Assembly: GCF_035194505.1 (NCBI RefSeq)
Contig: NZ_CP136573.1
Span: 2,219,001-2,283,000, forward strand
DNA: 64,000 nt
Reading direction: 5' to 3'
From: Erythrobacter sp.
GTDB taxonomy: Bacteria > Pseudomonadota > Alphaproteobacteria > Sphingomonadales > Sphingomonadaceae
A program made the translations under genes and the position numbers. Position 1 is the stretch's first letter. Every line of letters begins with the position of its first letter. Below are positions 7,096 through 17,407 of this stretch, piece after piece. Under the pieces are notes generated by a model, which was given only the letters and a program-made list of their open reading frames with translations, ran no database searches and had not been told where the DNA came from.

Positions 7096-9429
7096 TTAGA
7101 ATTCGAACATCGCCTCGATGCCGACGTTCCGGCCGCGCATCAGCGGCGAGAAGGTGCCGGCACCCGGACGCTGCTGGAACGGGGTCTGCACGCCGTCGGA
7201 CAGCGGGCCCGCGAAGGGCACCTGGGTGTCGCCGCCTTCCTGCACCTGATCGAGCAGGTTGCGGCCGTAGATCGACAGCGAGAAGCCTTCGATCGGCGTG
7301 TTCCAGGTGATGTTCGCTTCCAGGTTCTGCAGCTCGTTCAGCCAGCCGAAGTTGTCGTCGGTATAGGCTGCGCGGTCGCGGTACTGGTAGTTCACGCGGG
7401 TCAGGATGTTGCTGCTGCCCAGATCCCATTCGTGGATCATGCCCACGCCCACCGTGATCGGGGGAACGCGCGGCAGGCTCAGGTCGAGGTCCGCATCGGT
7501 GATGCGGCCATCGCCCGAGATGTCGAACAGCACGCGGTCGTACTGCGCGTCGATCAGGCCGAGGTTGGCGGTGAAGGCCAGGGCATCCGACACGCGCATG
7601 CGCGCTTCGGCTTCGAAGCCGAGGATCGTCGCATCGGCGGTGTTGAGGATGTTCTGCACCACGCCCGCGCCCGGATCAGCCAGGTTCACTTCGCGCTGCA
7701 TGTTGCCGACCTTGGTGACATAGCCGGCCACGTTGAGCGTGAACGAGCCATCAGCCGTCTGGAACTTGCCGCCGATTTCGTAATTGTCGACCTGCTCTTC
7801 GTCGAAGCCCAGTTCGCCGGTGGCGGCGAAGGCGCGGCCGAACACCGGCACGTTGGTGATGCGGAAGTTGTAACCGCCCGAACGGAAGCCGCGGCTCCAG
7901 TGGCCGTAGACCTGGCTGTCAGCGAATTCGTACTGCAGGCCAAGCTTGGGCGAGACGTTGCGGAAGCGCACCTTGTCGGTGAAGCCGCCGGTCTCGGTCG
8001 CCGGGTTGAACGGACGGGTGCCGGTCGGGCAGGTGCCCGCGATCACCGAACAGGGCGCACGCGGGGTGATGTAGGTCACCGCGGCGTCCTTGGTTTCCTG
8101 GTTCCAGCGGATACCGGCGATCAGCGAGAGGCTGTCGACGATTTCCCACTGGGCGTTGGCGAACACGCCGAGCACTTCGTGATCCTGACGGCCACCGCCG
8201 AAGAACACCGGCGGACGCAGGTTCACCGGCAGGTCGCGGCGCAGCTCGCGGCTCTCGTCATAGGCGAGGCCCTGCTGGAAGTAGAAGCCGCCGACGGTCA
8301 GCTCGAGGCTGTCGAACGACATGGCATAGCGCAGTTCGTTCGAGATCTGGTCCTGCTGGGTCTCGGTCGAGGAGTGGAACAGGAACAGGCGGGTCGCGTC
8401 GATGTCGCCACGGGTGGTGGCCTGATAGTCGCGATAGCCGAACACGTTGGTCAGGGTACCCGGGCCGATGTCGAGCGTCGCGGTGAGCGAGCCGGTCCAG
8501 ATTTCGTTGGCGTAGAAGCCCGGCTCGTCGATCGCGAAGTCATAGGAGTTGCGATCGAAGAAGCCGCGGTTCTGGGCCGAGGGGCCATCGCCGTCGCTCT
8601 CGAAGTAGTCGAGCTTACCGAGCAGGGTCAGGCCGCCCAGACGCGCTTCGAGCGCGCCGCGCAGGATCTTGGTTTCCGCACCGCCATGGTTCGAACCGTC
8701 GAACAGGTTGGTGAAGTAACCTTCGTCCTTGTTGTAATAGGCGCCGACCTTGAACAGCAGCACGTCTTCGACGATCGGGCCGGAGATCACGCCGCTGACG
8801 GTGTAGTTGGGGCCGCCGCGGCCGCCATCCAATGCCGGGCCGTCAACTGCCGCGCGGAACTTGCCGCGGAAGTCTTCGGTCGGGTTGCCGGTGTTGAGCA
8901 CCACGGCGCCGCCGGTCACGTTGCGGCCGAACAGCACGCCCTGCGGGCCGCGCAGGATTTCGACAGAGTCGAGGTCGAACAGGTCGAACACGACGCCGCC
9001 GTTGATGCCGAGGTAGACGCCGTCAACGAAGACGCCGACGGTGGGGTCGATCGAGGGGATCGACGAGTTGATGCCGAGGCCGCGCACGGTGAAGTTGGCG
9101 GTGCCGCGGCTGGTGCCGACCTGATCGAGGCTGACAGTCGGAGCCTGGAACGAGAGGCCCTGGATGTCGCGGATCTTGAAGGCTTCGAGCGTGCCCGAGT
9201 TGAACGCGGTGACGGCCAGCGGCACATCCTGCACGTTTTCGGCATCGCGGGTCTTGGTGCCGGTGACGAGGATCTCGTTGATCGCGTCCAGCGTGCTGGT
9301 GCGCTCTTCGGCGCCGGGGGCTTCGCTGTCCTGCGCGTAGGCGGCGACAGGGGTCAGTGCAGCGGTGCCGAGCAGCAGCGCGATTTTGCCGAGCCGGAGG
9401 GGGCTCCGCAGGGGGGTTGCGGTGGTCAT
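7096..9429 (-). CDS. TonB-dependent outer-membrane receptor
   Basis: 777 residues. A signal peptide (about 1-32, ending AAYAQ) is followed by a TonB-box-like EILVTGTKTRD, a plug (VRGLGINSS, VGVFVDGVYLG, VEILRGPQGVLFGRN) and a barrel ending in Phe (EAMFEF). The GVFVDGVY and GPQGVLFGRNVTGG blocks place it with the large sphingomonad receptor group often linked to aromatic, terpenoid or polysaccharide substrates; the actual ligand is not readable. GGGAGAG precedes the ATG. The 116-base gap to glnD upstream contains several palindromes that could bind a regulator. Confidence 0.95.
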   Translation of the reverse strand: MTTATPLRSPLRLGKIALLLGTAALTPVAAYAQDSEAPGAEERTSTLDAINEILVTGTKTRDAENVQDVPLAVTAFNSGTLEAFKIRDIQGLSFQAPTVSLDQVGTSRGTANFTVRGLGINSSIPSIDPTVGVFVDGVYLGINGGVVFDLFDLDSVEILRGPQGVLFGRNVTGGAVVLNTGNPTEDFRGKFRAAVDGPALDGGRGGPNYTVSGVISGPIVEDVLLFKVGAYYNKDEGYFTNLFDGSNHGGAETKILRGALEARLGGLTLLGKLDYFESDGDGPSAQNRGFFDRNSYDFAIDEPGFYANEIWTGSLTATLDIGPGTLTNVFGYRDYQATTRGDIDATRLFLFHSSTETQQDQISNELRYAMSFDSLELTVGGFYFQQGLAYDESRELRRDLPVNLRPPVFFGGGRQDHEVLGVFANAQWEIVDSLSLIAGIRWNQETKDAAVTYITPRAPCSVIAGTCPTGTRPFNPATETGGFTDKVRFRNVSPKLGLQYEFADSQVYGHWSRGFRSGGYNFRITNVPVFGRAFAATGELGFDEEQVDNYEIGGKFQTADGSFTLNVAGYVTKVGNMQREVNLADPGAGVVQNILNTADATILGFEAEARMRVSDALAFTANLGLIDAQYDRVLFDISGDGRITDADLDLSLPRVPPITVGVGMIHEWDLGSSNILTRVNYQYRDRAAYTDDNFGWLNELQNLEANITWNTPIEGFSLSIYGRNLLDQVQEGGDTQVPFAGPLSDGVQTPFQQRPGAGTFSPLMRGRNVGIEAMFEF

Positions 9430-9496
9430 GTTATAACTCTCCCTGAGTTGAGGGCCGCCCCAATAGCAATACGTCCCGCAATTGCAACCTATCGCG

Positions 9497-9549
9497 GCAG
9501 GTTTGGCGGATCCTGCTAAAATCCTGAATCTTCAGGTAATTGCAATTAC
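9497..9549. promoter_or_regulatory. cluster of palindromes upstream of the 7.1-9.4 kb receptor
   Basis: Three inverted repeats follow one another: GCAGG...CCTGC (9497-9516), CCTGAA-TC-TTCAGG (9523-9536) and the perfect 14-base palindrome GTAATTGCAATTAC (9536-9549), which includes the glnD stop codon. A further GCAATTGC lies nearer the receptor start. They may be operator sites for a receptor regulator or part of the glnD terminator; this is inference from symmetry only. Confidence 0.35.
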
Positions 9550-12305
9550 GCTTTTTCCAGCTGTTGCTGGCGGCGGTCGCTTGCGGCCTCCAGCAGCCGG
9601 GCTTCGATCTCGGCCAGACGATCCGTGCCCTTGATCTTCGCCCCCGTCAGATCGGTGACGTAGAAGGTATCCGCCGCCGCCTCGCCATAGGCGGTGATAT
9701 GGGCGGAATGGACGATCAGGTTGGCCTTGTAGAGCGCGTGCGCCAGCCGGTTGAGCAGCGCGGGGCGATCGCGCGCAGTCACCTCGATCACGGTGAAGTT
9801 GTTCGAGGCGTCATTGTCGAAGCCGACCCGCGGGGCGACATCGAAGGCCTTGGCGCGCGAATGGGCGAGCGGGCGCGCGGCCAGCTTGGGCACCAGTTCG
9901 ACCTTGGCGAGCAGCGCGTCGCGGATGCCCTTCTGGATCCGCGCGATCTGAGCCTCTTCGCGGAAGGGCTGGCCGTGCTGGTCCTGCACGAGGAAATTGT
10001 CGACGGCATAGCCGCTGCGCGCGGTGTGGATGCGCGCGTCGATGATGTTCGCGCCGGCAAGGTGGATGCCGCCCGCCATGCGGTAGAACAGTCCGGGGTG
10101 GTCCGCCGCGATCACGCTGACGCGGGTGGCGCCGCGGGTCTCGTCGGGCTCGCACTGGATCGACAGTTGCTCGCTGCCTGCGCGCGCGGCGTCATACTGC
10201 CTGAGGTTGCCGACGATGATGTCCTCGGGCTCGGCGATCCAGTAGGCGTCGGCCAGCTGCGCGCCGATGGAATCGACCAGATCCTCCTGCTCGCCCAGCA
10301 GCCGCGCGACCGCATCCTTCTTGGCCGCGACCCGCTGCTTGCGCCCGTGGCCGCTGTGGCCCAACCGCAGGCGCTCCTGCGTCGCGTCGTAAAGCTCGCC
10401 CAGCAGCTGGCCCTTCCAGCTGTTCCACGTCCCCGGCCCCACGGCACGGATATCGACCGCGGTGAGGATGGCGAGATTGCGCAGGCGTTCAAGGCTCTGC
10501 ACCTCGCCTGCGAAATCCTCGATCGTCTTGGGATCGGTGAGATCGCGCTTCTGCGCGGTGCGGCTCATCAGGAGATGGTGGAGCACCAGCCAGGCGACGA
10601 GATCGGTCTCCTTCTCGTCCAGCCCGAAACGCGGGCACAGGCGATGCGCCACCTCCGCGCCGAGTTCCGAATGATCGCCCCCGCGGCCCTTGGCGATATC
10701 GTGCAGCAGCACCGCGACATAGAGCGCGCGGCGCGAGGCGACCTTGGAAATCTCGCGGGTGCCGCGCGGGTGATCGGCGGCCAGCAACCCGCGCTCGATC
10801 TGCGAGAGCAGGCCGATGGCGCGGATGGTGTGTTCGTCGACCGTGTAGTGATGATACATGTCAAACTGCATCTGCGCGTTGACCCGGCCGAAATCGGGCA
10901 CGAAGCGGCCGAACACGCCGGCCTCGTTCATCCAACGCAGCGCGTTCTCCGGGTCCTTGCGCCCGCCCAGAAGGTCGAGGAACAGGGCGTTGGCGCGCTT
11001 GTCGCGGCGCACGGCGGCGTCGATCAGCTTCGCATCGCGCCCCGCCTGCCGCATGGTTTCGGGGTGGATTTCCAGCCCCTCGGCCTCGGCCAGCTGGAAC
11101 ACTTCGACAAGGCGCACGGGATCGGTGCGGAACCAGTCATCACCGGGCGCGCGCAGCTTTCCGCCTTCGACCATGTAGCCCTTGAACACGCGCGGACGCT
11201 GGGTCCATCCGGCAAAGAAGCCGCTGCGGGTGCGCTTGCGGGCGAATTCCTCGTCGAGGTGCGCAAGGAACACGCCGGTCAGGCTGCCGACGCGTTTCGC
11301 CTGAAGGAAATAGTACTGCATGAACCGCTCGACCGCGCTCTTGCCCGGGCGGTCGGCGAATTGCATCCGCTCGGCCACGCGGCGCTGAAGGTCGAAGGTC
11401 AGCCGGTCCTCGGCGCGATCGGTGAGAATGTGCATGTGGCAGCGCACCGCCAGCAGAAAGCCCTCGGCGCGGCGGAAGTTGCGATATTCCCCTGCGGTCA
11501 GCAGGCCGACATCGACCAGCTCTGCCGCAGAGCCGACGCGGTGGACATATTTGCCGATCCAGTAGAGCGTCTGGAGATCGCGCAGGCCGCCCTTGCCATC
11601 CTTGACGTTGGGTTCGACGACATAGCGGCTGTCGCCCATGCGCTTGTGCCGCGCATCGCGTTCGGCGAGCTTGAGGGTGAGGAACTGCCGCTCGCTCCCC
11701 TTGGCGACATCGCTCCAGAAGCGCTGGCGCAATTCCTCGTAAAGCGGCTGGTCACCCCACACCAGACGGCTTTCGAGCAGGGCGGTGCGGATGGTGAGAT
11801 CCTCCTTCGCCATGCGCATCGTGTCGGACACGGTGCGGCTCGAATGGCCGACCTTGAGGCCCAGATCCCACAGAATGTAGAGCATCGCCTCGATCACCTG
11901 TTCGCACCACGGCGAGCGGCGCATCGGGGTGATGAAGGCGATGTCGATGTCCGAATGGGGCGCCATCTCGGCGCGCCCGTATCCGCCCACCGCAAGGATC
12001 GCGAGGCGTTCTGCCTGCGTGCGGTTGGGCACGGGGTAGAGGTGGGTGGTGACGTGATCGTGGATCACCCGCAGCAATTGATCGGTGAGGAAGGAATAGC
12101 CCCCCGTCACATCGTGCCCGGCGGACGGCGCTTCGGCCAGCCGCCGGGCCAGCTCTGCGCGCCCTATGTCGAGCGCGGCGCGCAGAGCCTTGACGATCTC
12201 CGCCCGCGCGCCCGCGCCCCCGGACGCGTGCAGGCCAGCGACCTCATCGGCCAGCGCGCGCCGGTCGATGATCGCCCGCTGGCCGGGGACGCGGCGGGGA
12301 CTCAC
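9546..12305 (-). CDS. glnD: [Protein-PII] uridylyltransferase / uridylyl-removing enzyme
   Basis: 919 residues, normal length for GlnD. Order of domains: nucleotidyltransferase with GGYGRAEMAPHSDIDIAF (about 107-124, metal-binding Asp pair), GlnE-like helical region, HD hydrolase domain (HHYTVDEHT near 485, LLHDIAKGRGGDHSE near 533), and two ACT domains (DHPGLFYRMAGGIH near 727; DRPALLNRLAHAL near 838) that sense glutamine. It adds UMP to PII proteins under nitrogen limitation and removes it when glutamine is abundant. It starts with GTG 7 bases after the acyl-CoA synthetase stop, so the two genes are probably co-transcribed; no clear ribosome-binding site is visible. Confidence 0.97.
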   Translation of the reverse strand: MSPRRVPGQRAIIDRRALADEVAGLHASGGAGARAEIVKALRAALDIGRAELARRLAEAPSAGHDVTGGYSFLTDQLLRVIHDHVTTHLYPVPNRTQAERLAILAVGGYGRAEMAPHSDIDIAFITPMRRSPWCEQVIEAMLYILWDLGLKVGHSSRTVSDTMRMAKEDLTIRTALLESRLVWGDQPLYEELRQRFWSDVAKGSERQFLTLKLAERDARHKRMGDSRYVVEPNVKDGKGGLRDLQTLYWIGKYVHRVGSAAELVDVGLLTAGEYRNFRRAEGFLLAVRCHMHILTDRAEDRLTFDLQRRVAERMQFADRPGKSAVERFMQYYFLQAKRVGSLTGVFLAHLDEEFARKRTRSGFFAGWTQRPRVFKGYMVEGGKLRAPGDDWFRTDPVRLVEVFQLAEAEGLEIHPETMRQAGRDAKLIDAAVRRDKRANALFLDLLGGRKDPENALRWMNEAGVFGRFVPDFGRVNAQMQFDMYHHYTVDEHTIRAIGLLSQIERGLLAADHPRGTREISKVASRRALYVAVLLHDIAKGRGGDHSELGAEVAHRLCPRFGLDEKETDLVAWLVLHHLLMSRTAQKRDLTDPKTIEDFAGEVQSLERLRNLAILTAVDIRAVGPGTWNSWKGQLLGELYDATQERLRLGHSGHGRKQRVAAKKDAVARLLGEQEDLVDSIGAQLADAYWIAEPEDIIVGNLRQYDAARAGSEQLSIQCEPDETRGATRVSVIAADHPGLFYRMAGGIHLAGANIIDARIHTARSGYAVDNFLVQDQHGQPFREEAQIARIQKGIRDALLAKVELVPKLAARPLAHSRAKAFDVAPRVGFDNDASNNFTVIEVTARDRPALLNRLAHALYKANLIVHSAHITAYGEAAADTFYVTDLTGAKIKGTDRLAEIEARLLEAASDRRQQQLEKA

Positions 12306-12312
12306 GTGTGGC

Positions 12313-14028
<1,716 letters not shown>

Positions 14029-14233
14029 GCGGTTATGTTCCTCTCTCTTGTTGCGGCGCGTCGGCCGGGTGCGACCCCATGTGCCGCATAGCGTGCCGAA
14101 TTGCCTGTCCCATTCCGTCCCGGCGTCCTGCGCCCCTTCCCCTGCCTTGCGCGCTGTGCCAGAAGCACCTTCGCAACACGGCCAAATCAGGCCCGCCGAT
14201 ACGGCATATCATTGTCAATAAGGGGTTCGCTCC

Positions 14234-15130
14234 GTGCTGTCACTACTTGCCGCAAGCGGCGCTGCCGATCCGATCCAATGGGCGGAGCTCGGCCTGCGTC
14301 CGGGCATCGAACTGGGCTTTTTCACGCTGCGCTATTACTCGCTGGCTTATCTGATCGGGGTGATCTTCGCCTATTGGCACACCTCGAAGATGCTGAAGCA
14401 GCCCGGCGCGCCGATGGCCCAGCGCCATGCCGATGATCTGTTCTTCTACTGCACGCTGGGCGTGATCTTCGGCGGACGGCTGGGCTATGCGCTGTTCTAC
14501 ACCGGCGGAGACACCGGCATCCCCAGCGCCTTCACCGATTTCTCCGGCGACGGCTTTGTCTCGTGGAAGCTGCTGCGGATGTGGGAAGGCGGGATGGCGT
14601 TCCACGGCGGGCTGATGGGGGTGACGGTGGCGATGGCCTATGTCGCCTGGCGCGATCGGCTCAACTTCATCCGTGTGGTCGATTACGTTGCAGTCGGCGT
14701 GCCGATGGGGATGCTGCTCGGGCGGCTGGCGAATTTCGTCAATGGCGAGCTGTGGGGGCGCGTCACCGATGTGCCCTGGGCGATGGTCTTCCCCGCCGCC
14801 GACGATCTGCCGCGCCACCCCAGCCAGCTCTATCAGGCGGGGCTCGAAGGGCTGGCGCTGCTCGTCATCATGATGCTGCTGTTCTGGACCACCCGCGCGC
14901 GCTATCGCCCGGGCTTGCTGGCGGGCGTGTTCACGCTCGGCATGGGCATTTCGCGCTTCGTTAACGAATTTTTCCGCGAGCCGGACGCACAGCTGGCTGA
15001 CTTCGCGGCACGAACCGGACTATCGATGGGGCAATGGCTGACCATACCGCTTATCCTGACTGGATTGATTGTCGTGATCTACGCGCTGCGGAACAAGCCG
15101 CTGGGCGCGGGGACGACAGCTCCGGCGTAA
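14234..15130 (+). CDS. lgt: Prolipoprotein diacylglyceryl transferase
   Basis: 298 residues with about seven membrane segments. The Lgt signature is clear: HGGLMG near residue 118, GRLANFVNGELWGR near 157-170, and RHPSQLYQ. It transfers diacylglycerol from phosphatidylglycerol to the lipobox Cys of prolipoproteins in the inner membrane, the first step of lipoprotein maturation; several lipobox proteins are encoded in this window. The start is GTG at 14234 with AGGGG about 10 bases before. The methyltransferase gene downstream opens inside its last 97 bases in another frame. Confidence 0.96.
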   Translation: MLSLLAASGAADPIQWAELGLRPGIELGFFTLRYYSLAYLIGVIFAYWHTSKMLKQPGAPMAQRHADDLFFYCTLGVIFGGRLGYALFYTGGDTGIPSAFTDFSGDGFVSWKLLRMWEGGMAFHGGLMGVTVAMAYVAWRDRLNFIRVVDYVAVGVPMGMLLGRLANFVNGELWGRVTDVPWAMVFPAADDLPRHPSQLYQAGLEGLALLVIMMLLFWTTRARYRPGLLAGVFTLGMGISRFVNEFFREPDAQLADFAARTGLSMGQWLTIPLILTGLIVVIYALRNKPLGAGTTAPA

Positions 15131-16914
15131 ACGGGGTCTGGCGCAGCACGCTGCGTCTGATCGATCCCGAGGATGATATCGTCGCCGCCAAGGCAGCGGC
15201 CAAGGCGGCTGTTGCTGCGGCGGCCGAGGCCGAGGCTGCCGCCCGCGCTGCGGCGCGCGAGGAGGCCAAGAACGAGGCCCGCGCCCGCGCCGAAGCCGAA
15301 GCCCGCGCCAAGGCGGAAGCGCTTGCCCGGGCCAAGGCCGAAGCCGAGGAACGCGCCCGCCTGATGCGCGAGGAGCGCGAGCGCGCCAAGGCCGAAAGCC
15401 TCGCCCGCGCCGCGGCCGAACGCGAAGCCCGCGAGAAAGCCGCCGCCGAAGCCCGCGCCCGGCGGGAGGCCGAAGTTGCCGAACGCGCGCGTCTCGCCGC
15501 CGAGGAAAAGGCCCGCAAGGAGGCCGAAGCCCAGGCCCGCAAGGAAGCCAAGGAGCGCGCCCTTGCCGAAGAGCGCGAACGCCGCGAGGCCGAAGCCCGC
15601 GAGGCCGAGCGCCTCAGGGCCGAGGAAAAGGCGCGCGCCGAAGCCGAAGCCCGTGAAGCCGCGCGTCTGAAAGCCGAGGCCGAAGAGCAGGCCCGCCGCG
15701 AAGCCGAGGAAGCCCGGCTCAAGGCCGAAGCCGAGGAGAAGGCGCGGATCGCAGCCGAGGAAGCGGCGCGGCTCAAGGCGGAAGAGGAAGCGCGCCTCAA
15801 GGCCGAGGCCGCCGCTGCCGCCGAAGCCGAAAAGCGAGCCAAGGCGGAAGCCAAGGCCGCCGCCCGCGCCAAGATCGATCTGAACAAGAGCTTCCGCCGG
15901 CTGATCCGCGAGACCGGGCCGATGAGCCTTGCCCACTACATGGCCGAAAGCAACGCACGCTATTATGCCAGCCGCGATCCCTTGGGCGATCAGGGCGACT
16001 TCATCACCGCGCCCGAGGTGAGCCAGATGTTCGGCGAGCTGATCGGGCTGTGGCTGGCGGACCTGTGGGTGCGCATGGGCAGCCGCAAGCGGATCCATTA
16101 TGTCGAGCTCGGCCCCGGTCGCGGGACACTGGCCAGGGATGCGCTGGCGGCGGCGTCCCGCTATGAATTCGCGCCCGAGGTTCACTTCGTCGAAACCTCG
16201 CCGACCTTGCGGCAGATGCAGCGCGAGCTGTTCCCCGGTTGCCACCACCACCATGATCTTTCGACCCTGCCCGATGATGCCCCGCTGCTGATCGTCGCCA
16301 ACGAGTTCTTCGATGCCCTGCCGATCCACCAGCTGGTGCGCTCGGCCGATGGCTGGTTTGAACGGATGGTGGGGATCGAGGGCAAGAAATTCGCCTATGT
16401 CGCGGGCAAGGAACGGATGGATCACATCGTCCCGTCCAGCTGGCTCAAGGCCTCGCAGGGGGCGACGATCGAGACCAGCCCTGCGGCGGTCGCGGTGATG
16501 ACCGAGATTGCCCAGCGCCTGCGCGATCAGGGCGGGGCGGCGCTGATCATCGATTATGGCCACATGGAGCTGCGCGCGGGCACCACCTTGCAGGCCTTGA
16601 AAGCGCACAAGAAGGTCGATGTGTTCGACCATCCGGGCGAGGCCGATATCACCGCCCATGTCGATTTCGAATTGCTCAGCCACGTCGCGGCGCAGAACGG
16701 GGCCGAGGTGATGGGGTTGCAATTCCAGGGCGAATGGCTGCGCCAGATGGGGATCGACACGCGCACCGAAGCGTTGCAGCGACGCAATCCGGGCGAAAAG
16801 GACAAGCTGAAGCGCCAGCGTGACCGGCTGGTGGACGACAGCCAGATGGGCACGCTGTTCAAGGTGCTCGGGGTGTGCGGACGGCGCTGGCCGTTCGGTG
16901 TTGGTTTCGCCTGA
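15034..16914 (+). CDS. MidA/NDUFAF7-type SAM methyltransferase with long charged N-terminal helix
   Basis: Up to 626 residues. The C-terminal ~345 residues are a SAM-dependent methyltransferase of the MidA/DUF185 family: GPMSLAHYMAE, VELGPGRGTLARD (SAM loop), ANEFFDALPIHQ and LIIDYGH. Members methylate an arginine of a respiratory complex I subunit in mitochondria. In front of it, residues ~50-280 are almost only Ala, Glu, Lys and Arg, which predicts a single long alpha-helix or coiled coil like that of TolA. The upstream limit is unsure: the only ATG (15034) lies inside lgt with a poorly spaced GGGG, and no ATG/GTG/TTG is seen close after the lgt stop. Family length without the helix is about 350. 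Confidence 0.8.
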   Translation: MADHTAYPDWIDCRDLRAAEQAAGRGDDSSGVNGVWRSTLRLIDPEDDIVAAKAAAKAAVAAAAEAEAAARAAAREEAKNEARARAEAEARAKAEALARAKAEAEERARLMREERERAKAESLARAAAEREAREKAAAEARARREAEVAERARLAAEEKARKEAEAQARKEAKERALAEERERREAEAREAERLRAEEKARAEAEAREAARLKAEAEEQARREAEEARLKAEAEEKARIAAEEAARLKAEEEARLKAEAAAAAEAEKRAKAEAKAAARAKIDLNKSFRRLIRETGPMSLAHYMAESNARYYASRDPLGDQGDFITAPEVSQMFGELIGLWLADLWVRMGSRKRIHYVELGPGRGTLARDALAAASRYEFAPEVHFVETSPTLRQMQRELFPGCHHHHDLSTLPDDAPLLIVANEFFDALPIHQLVRSADGWFERMVGIEGKKFAYVAGKERMDHIVPSSWLKASQGATIETSPAAVAVMTEIAQRLRDQGGAALIIDYGHMELRAGTTLQALKAHKKVDVFDHPGEADITAHVDFELLSHVAAQNGAEVMGLQFQGEWLRQMGIDTRTEALQRRNPGEKDKLKRQRDRLVDDSQMGTLFKVLGVCGRRWPFGVGFA

Positions 16915-16940
16915 ACGGGCAGATGAAAAGAAAGGGCGCG

Positions 16941-17369
16941 ATGATGGCACGATGGATGATTGCAGGCGCAGGCGTGGCGGCGATGCTGGCGGCGGTGAGC
17001 CCGGCGCAGGCCGCCGATCCGATCGCGGGGCGCTGGGTGACGGCGGAAAAGGACGCGGTGATCGCGATCCGCAAATGCGGCAAATCGCTGTGCGGCACGA
17101 TCGAGCGGTTCCTGATCGCCCCCAAGGGCGGCAATGACCAGCGCGACATCAACAATTCCGATCCGGCCAAGCGCCAGCGCAAGCTCATCGGCACGGCGAT
17201 CCTCACCGGTCTCAACAATGATGGCGATGCCTGGCGCGGGCAGGTCTATGATCCCAAGACCGGCCGCACCTACACCTCCGAAGTCCGCCGCAAGGGCGAC
17301 GGCGCGCTGGAAGTGAAGGGCTGCTTCGGCCCGATCTGTCAGACGCAGGTGTGGAAGAAGGCGTCTTAA
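16941..17369 (+). CDS. DUF2147 secreted protein
   Basis: 142 residues from ATG 16941, chosen because AAGAAAGGG lies 5 bases upstream; ATG 16923 is also in frame. A signal peptide (about 1-22, ending PAQA) precedes a DUF2147 domain: GRWVTAEKDAVIAIRKCG, LCGTI, LIGTAIL, WRGQVYDPKTGRTY and LEVKGCFGPICQ. Four Cys in two CxxC-less pairs could form disulfides in the periplasm. The family is lipocalin-like in appearance with no established function. It follows the methyltransferase by 26 bases and may be co-transcribed with it. Confidence 0.88.
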   Translation: MMARWMIAGAGVAAMLAAVSPAQAADPIAGRWVTAEKDAVIAIRKCGKSLCGTIERFLIAPKGGNDQRDINNSDPAKRQRKLIGTAILTGLNNDGDAWRGQVYDPKTGRTYTSEVRRKGDGALEVKGCFGPICQTQVWKKAS

Positions 17370-17376
17370 GAAAAGG

Positions 17377-17407
17377 CCGTCATCCCGGATCAAGTCCGGG
17401 ACGACGG
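17377..17407. repeat. palindromic repeat / terminator overlapping the ABC permease stop codon
   Basis: CCGTCATCCCGGA and TCCGGGACGACGG pair over 13 bases with one mismatch around the loop TCAAG. The same GTCATCCCGGA...TCCGGGA theme is a frequent intergenic repeat in alphaproteobacteria. The minus-strand stop (17382-17380) lies within the left arm, so the last residues of the permease fusion (PGLDPG) are encoded by the repeat. Confidence 0.6.

Noticed and set aside
15079..16950. Minus-strand open frame opposite the MidA gene
   Set aside because: Gly/Leu/Phe repeats are the complement of the Ala/Glu/Lys helix; sequence bias keeps it open.
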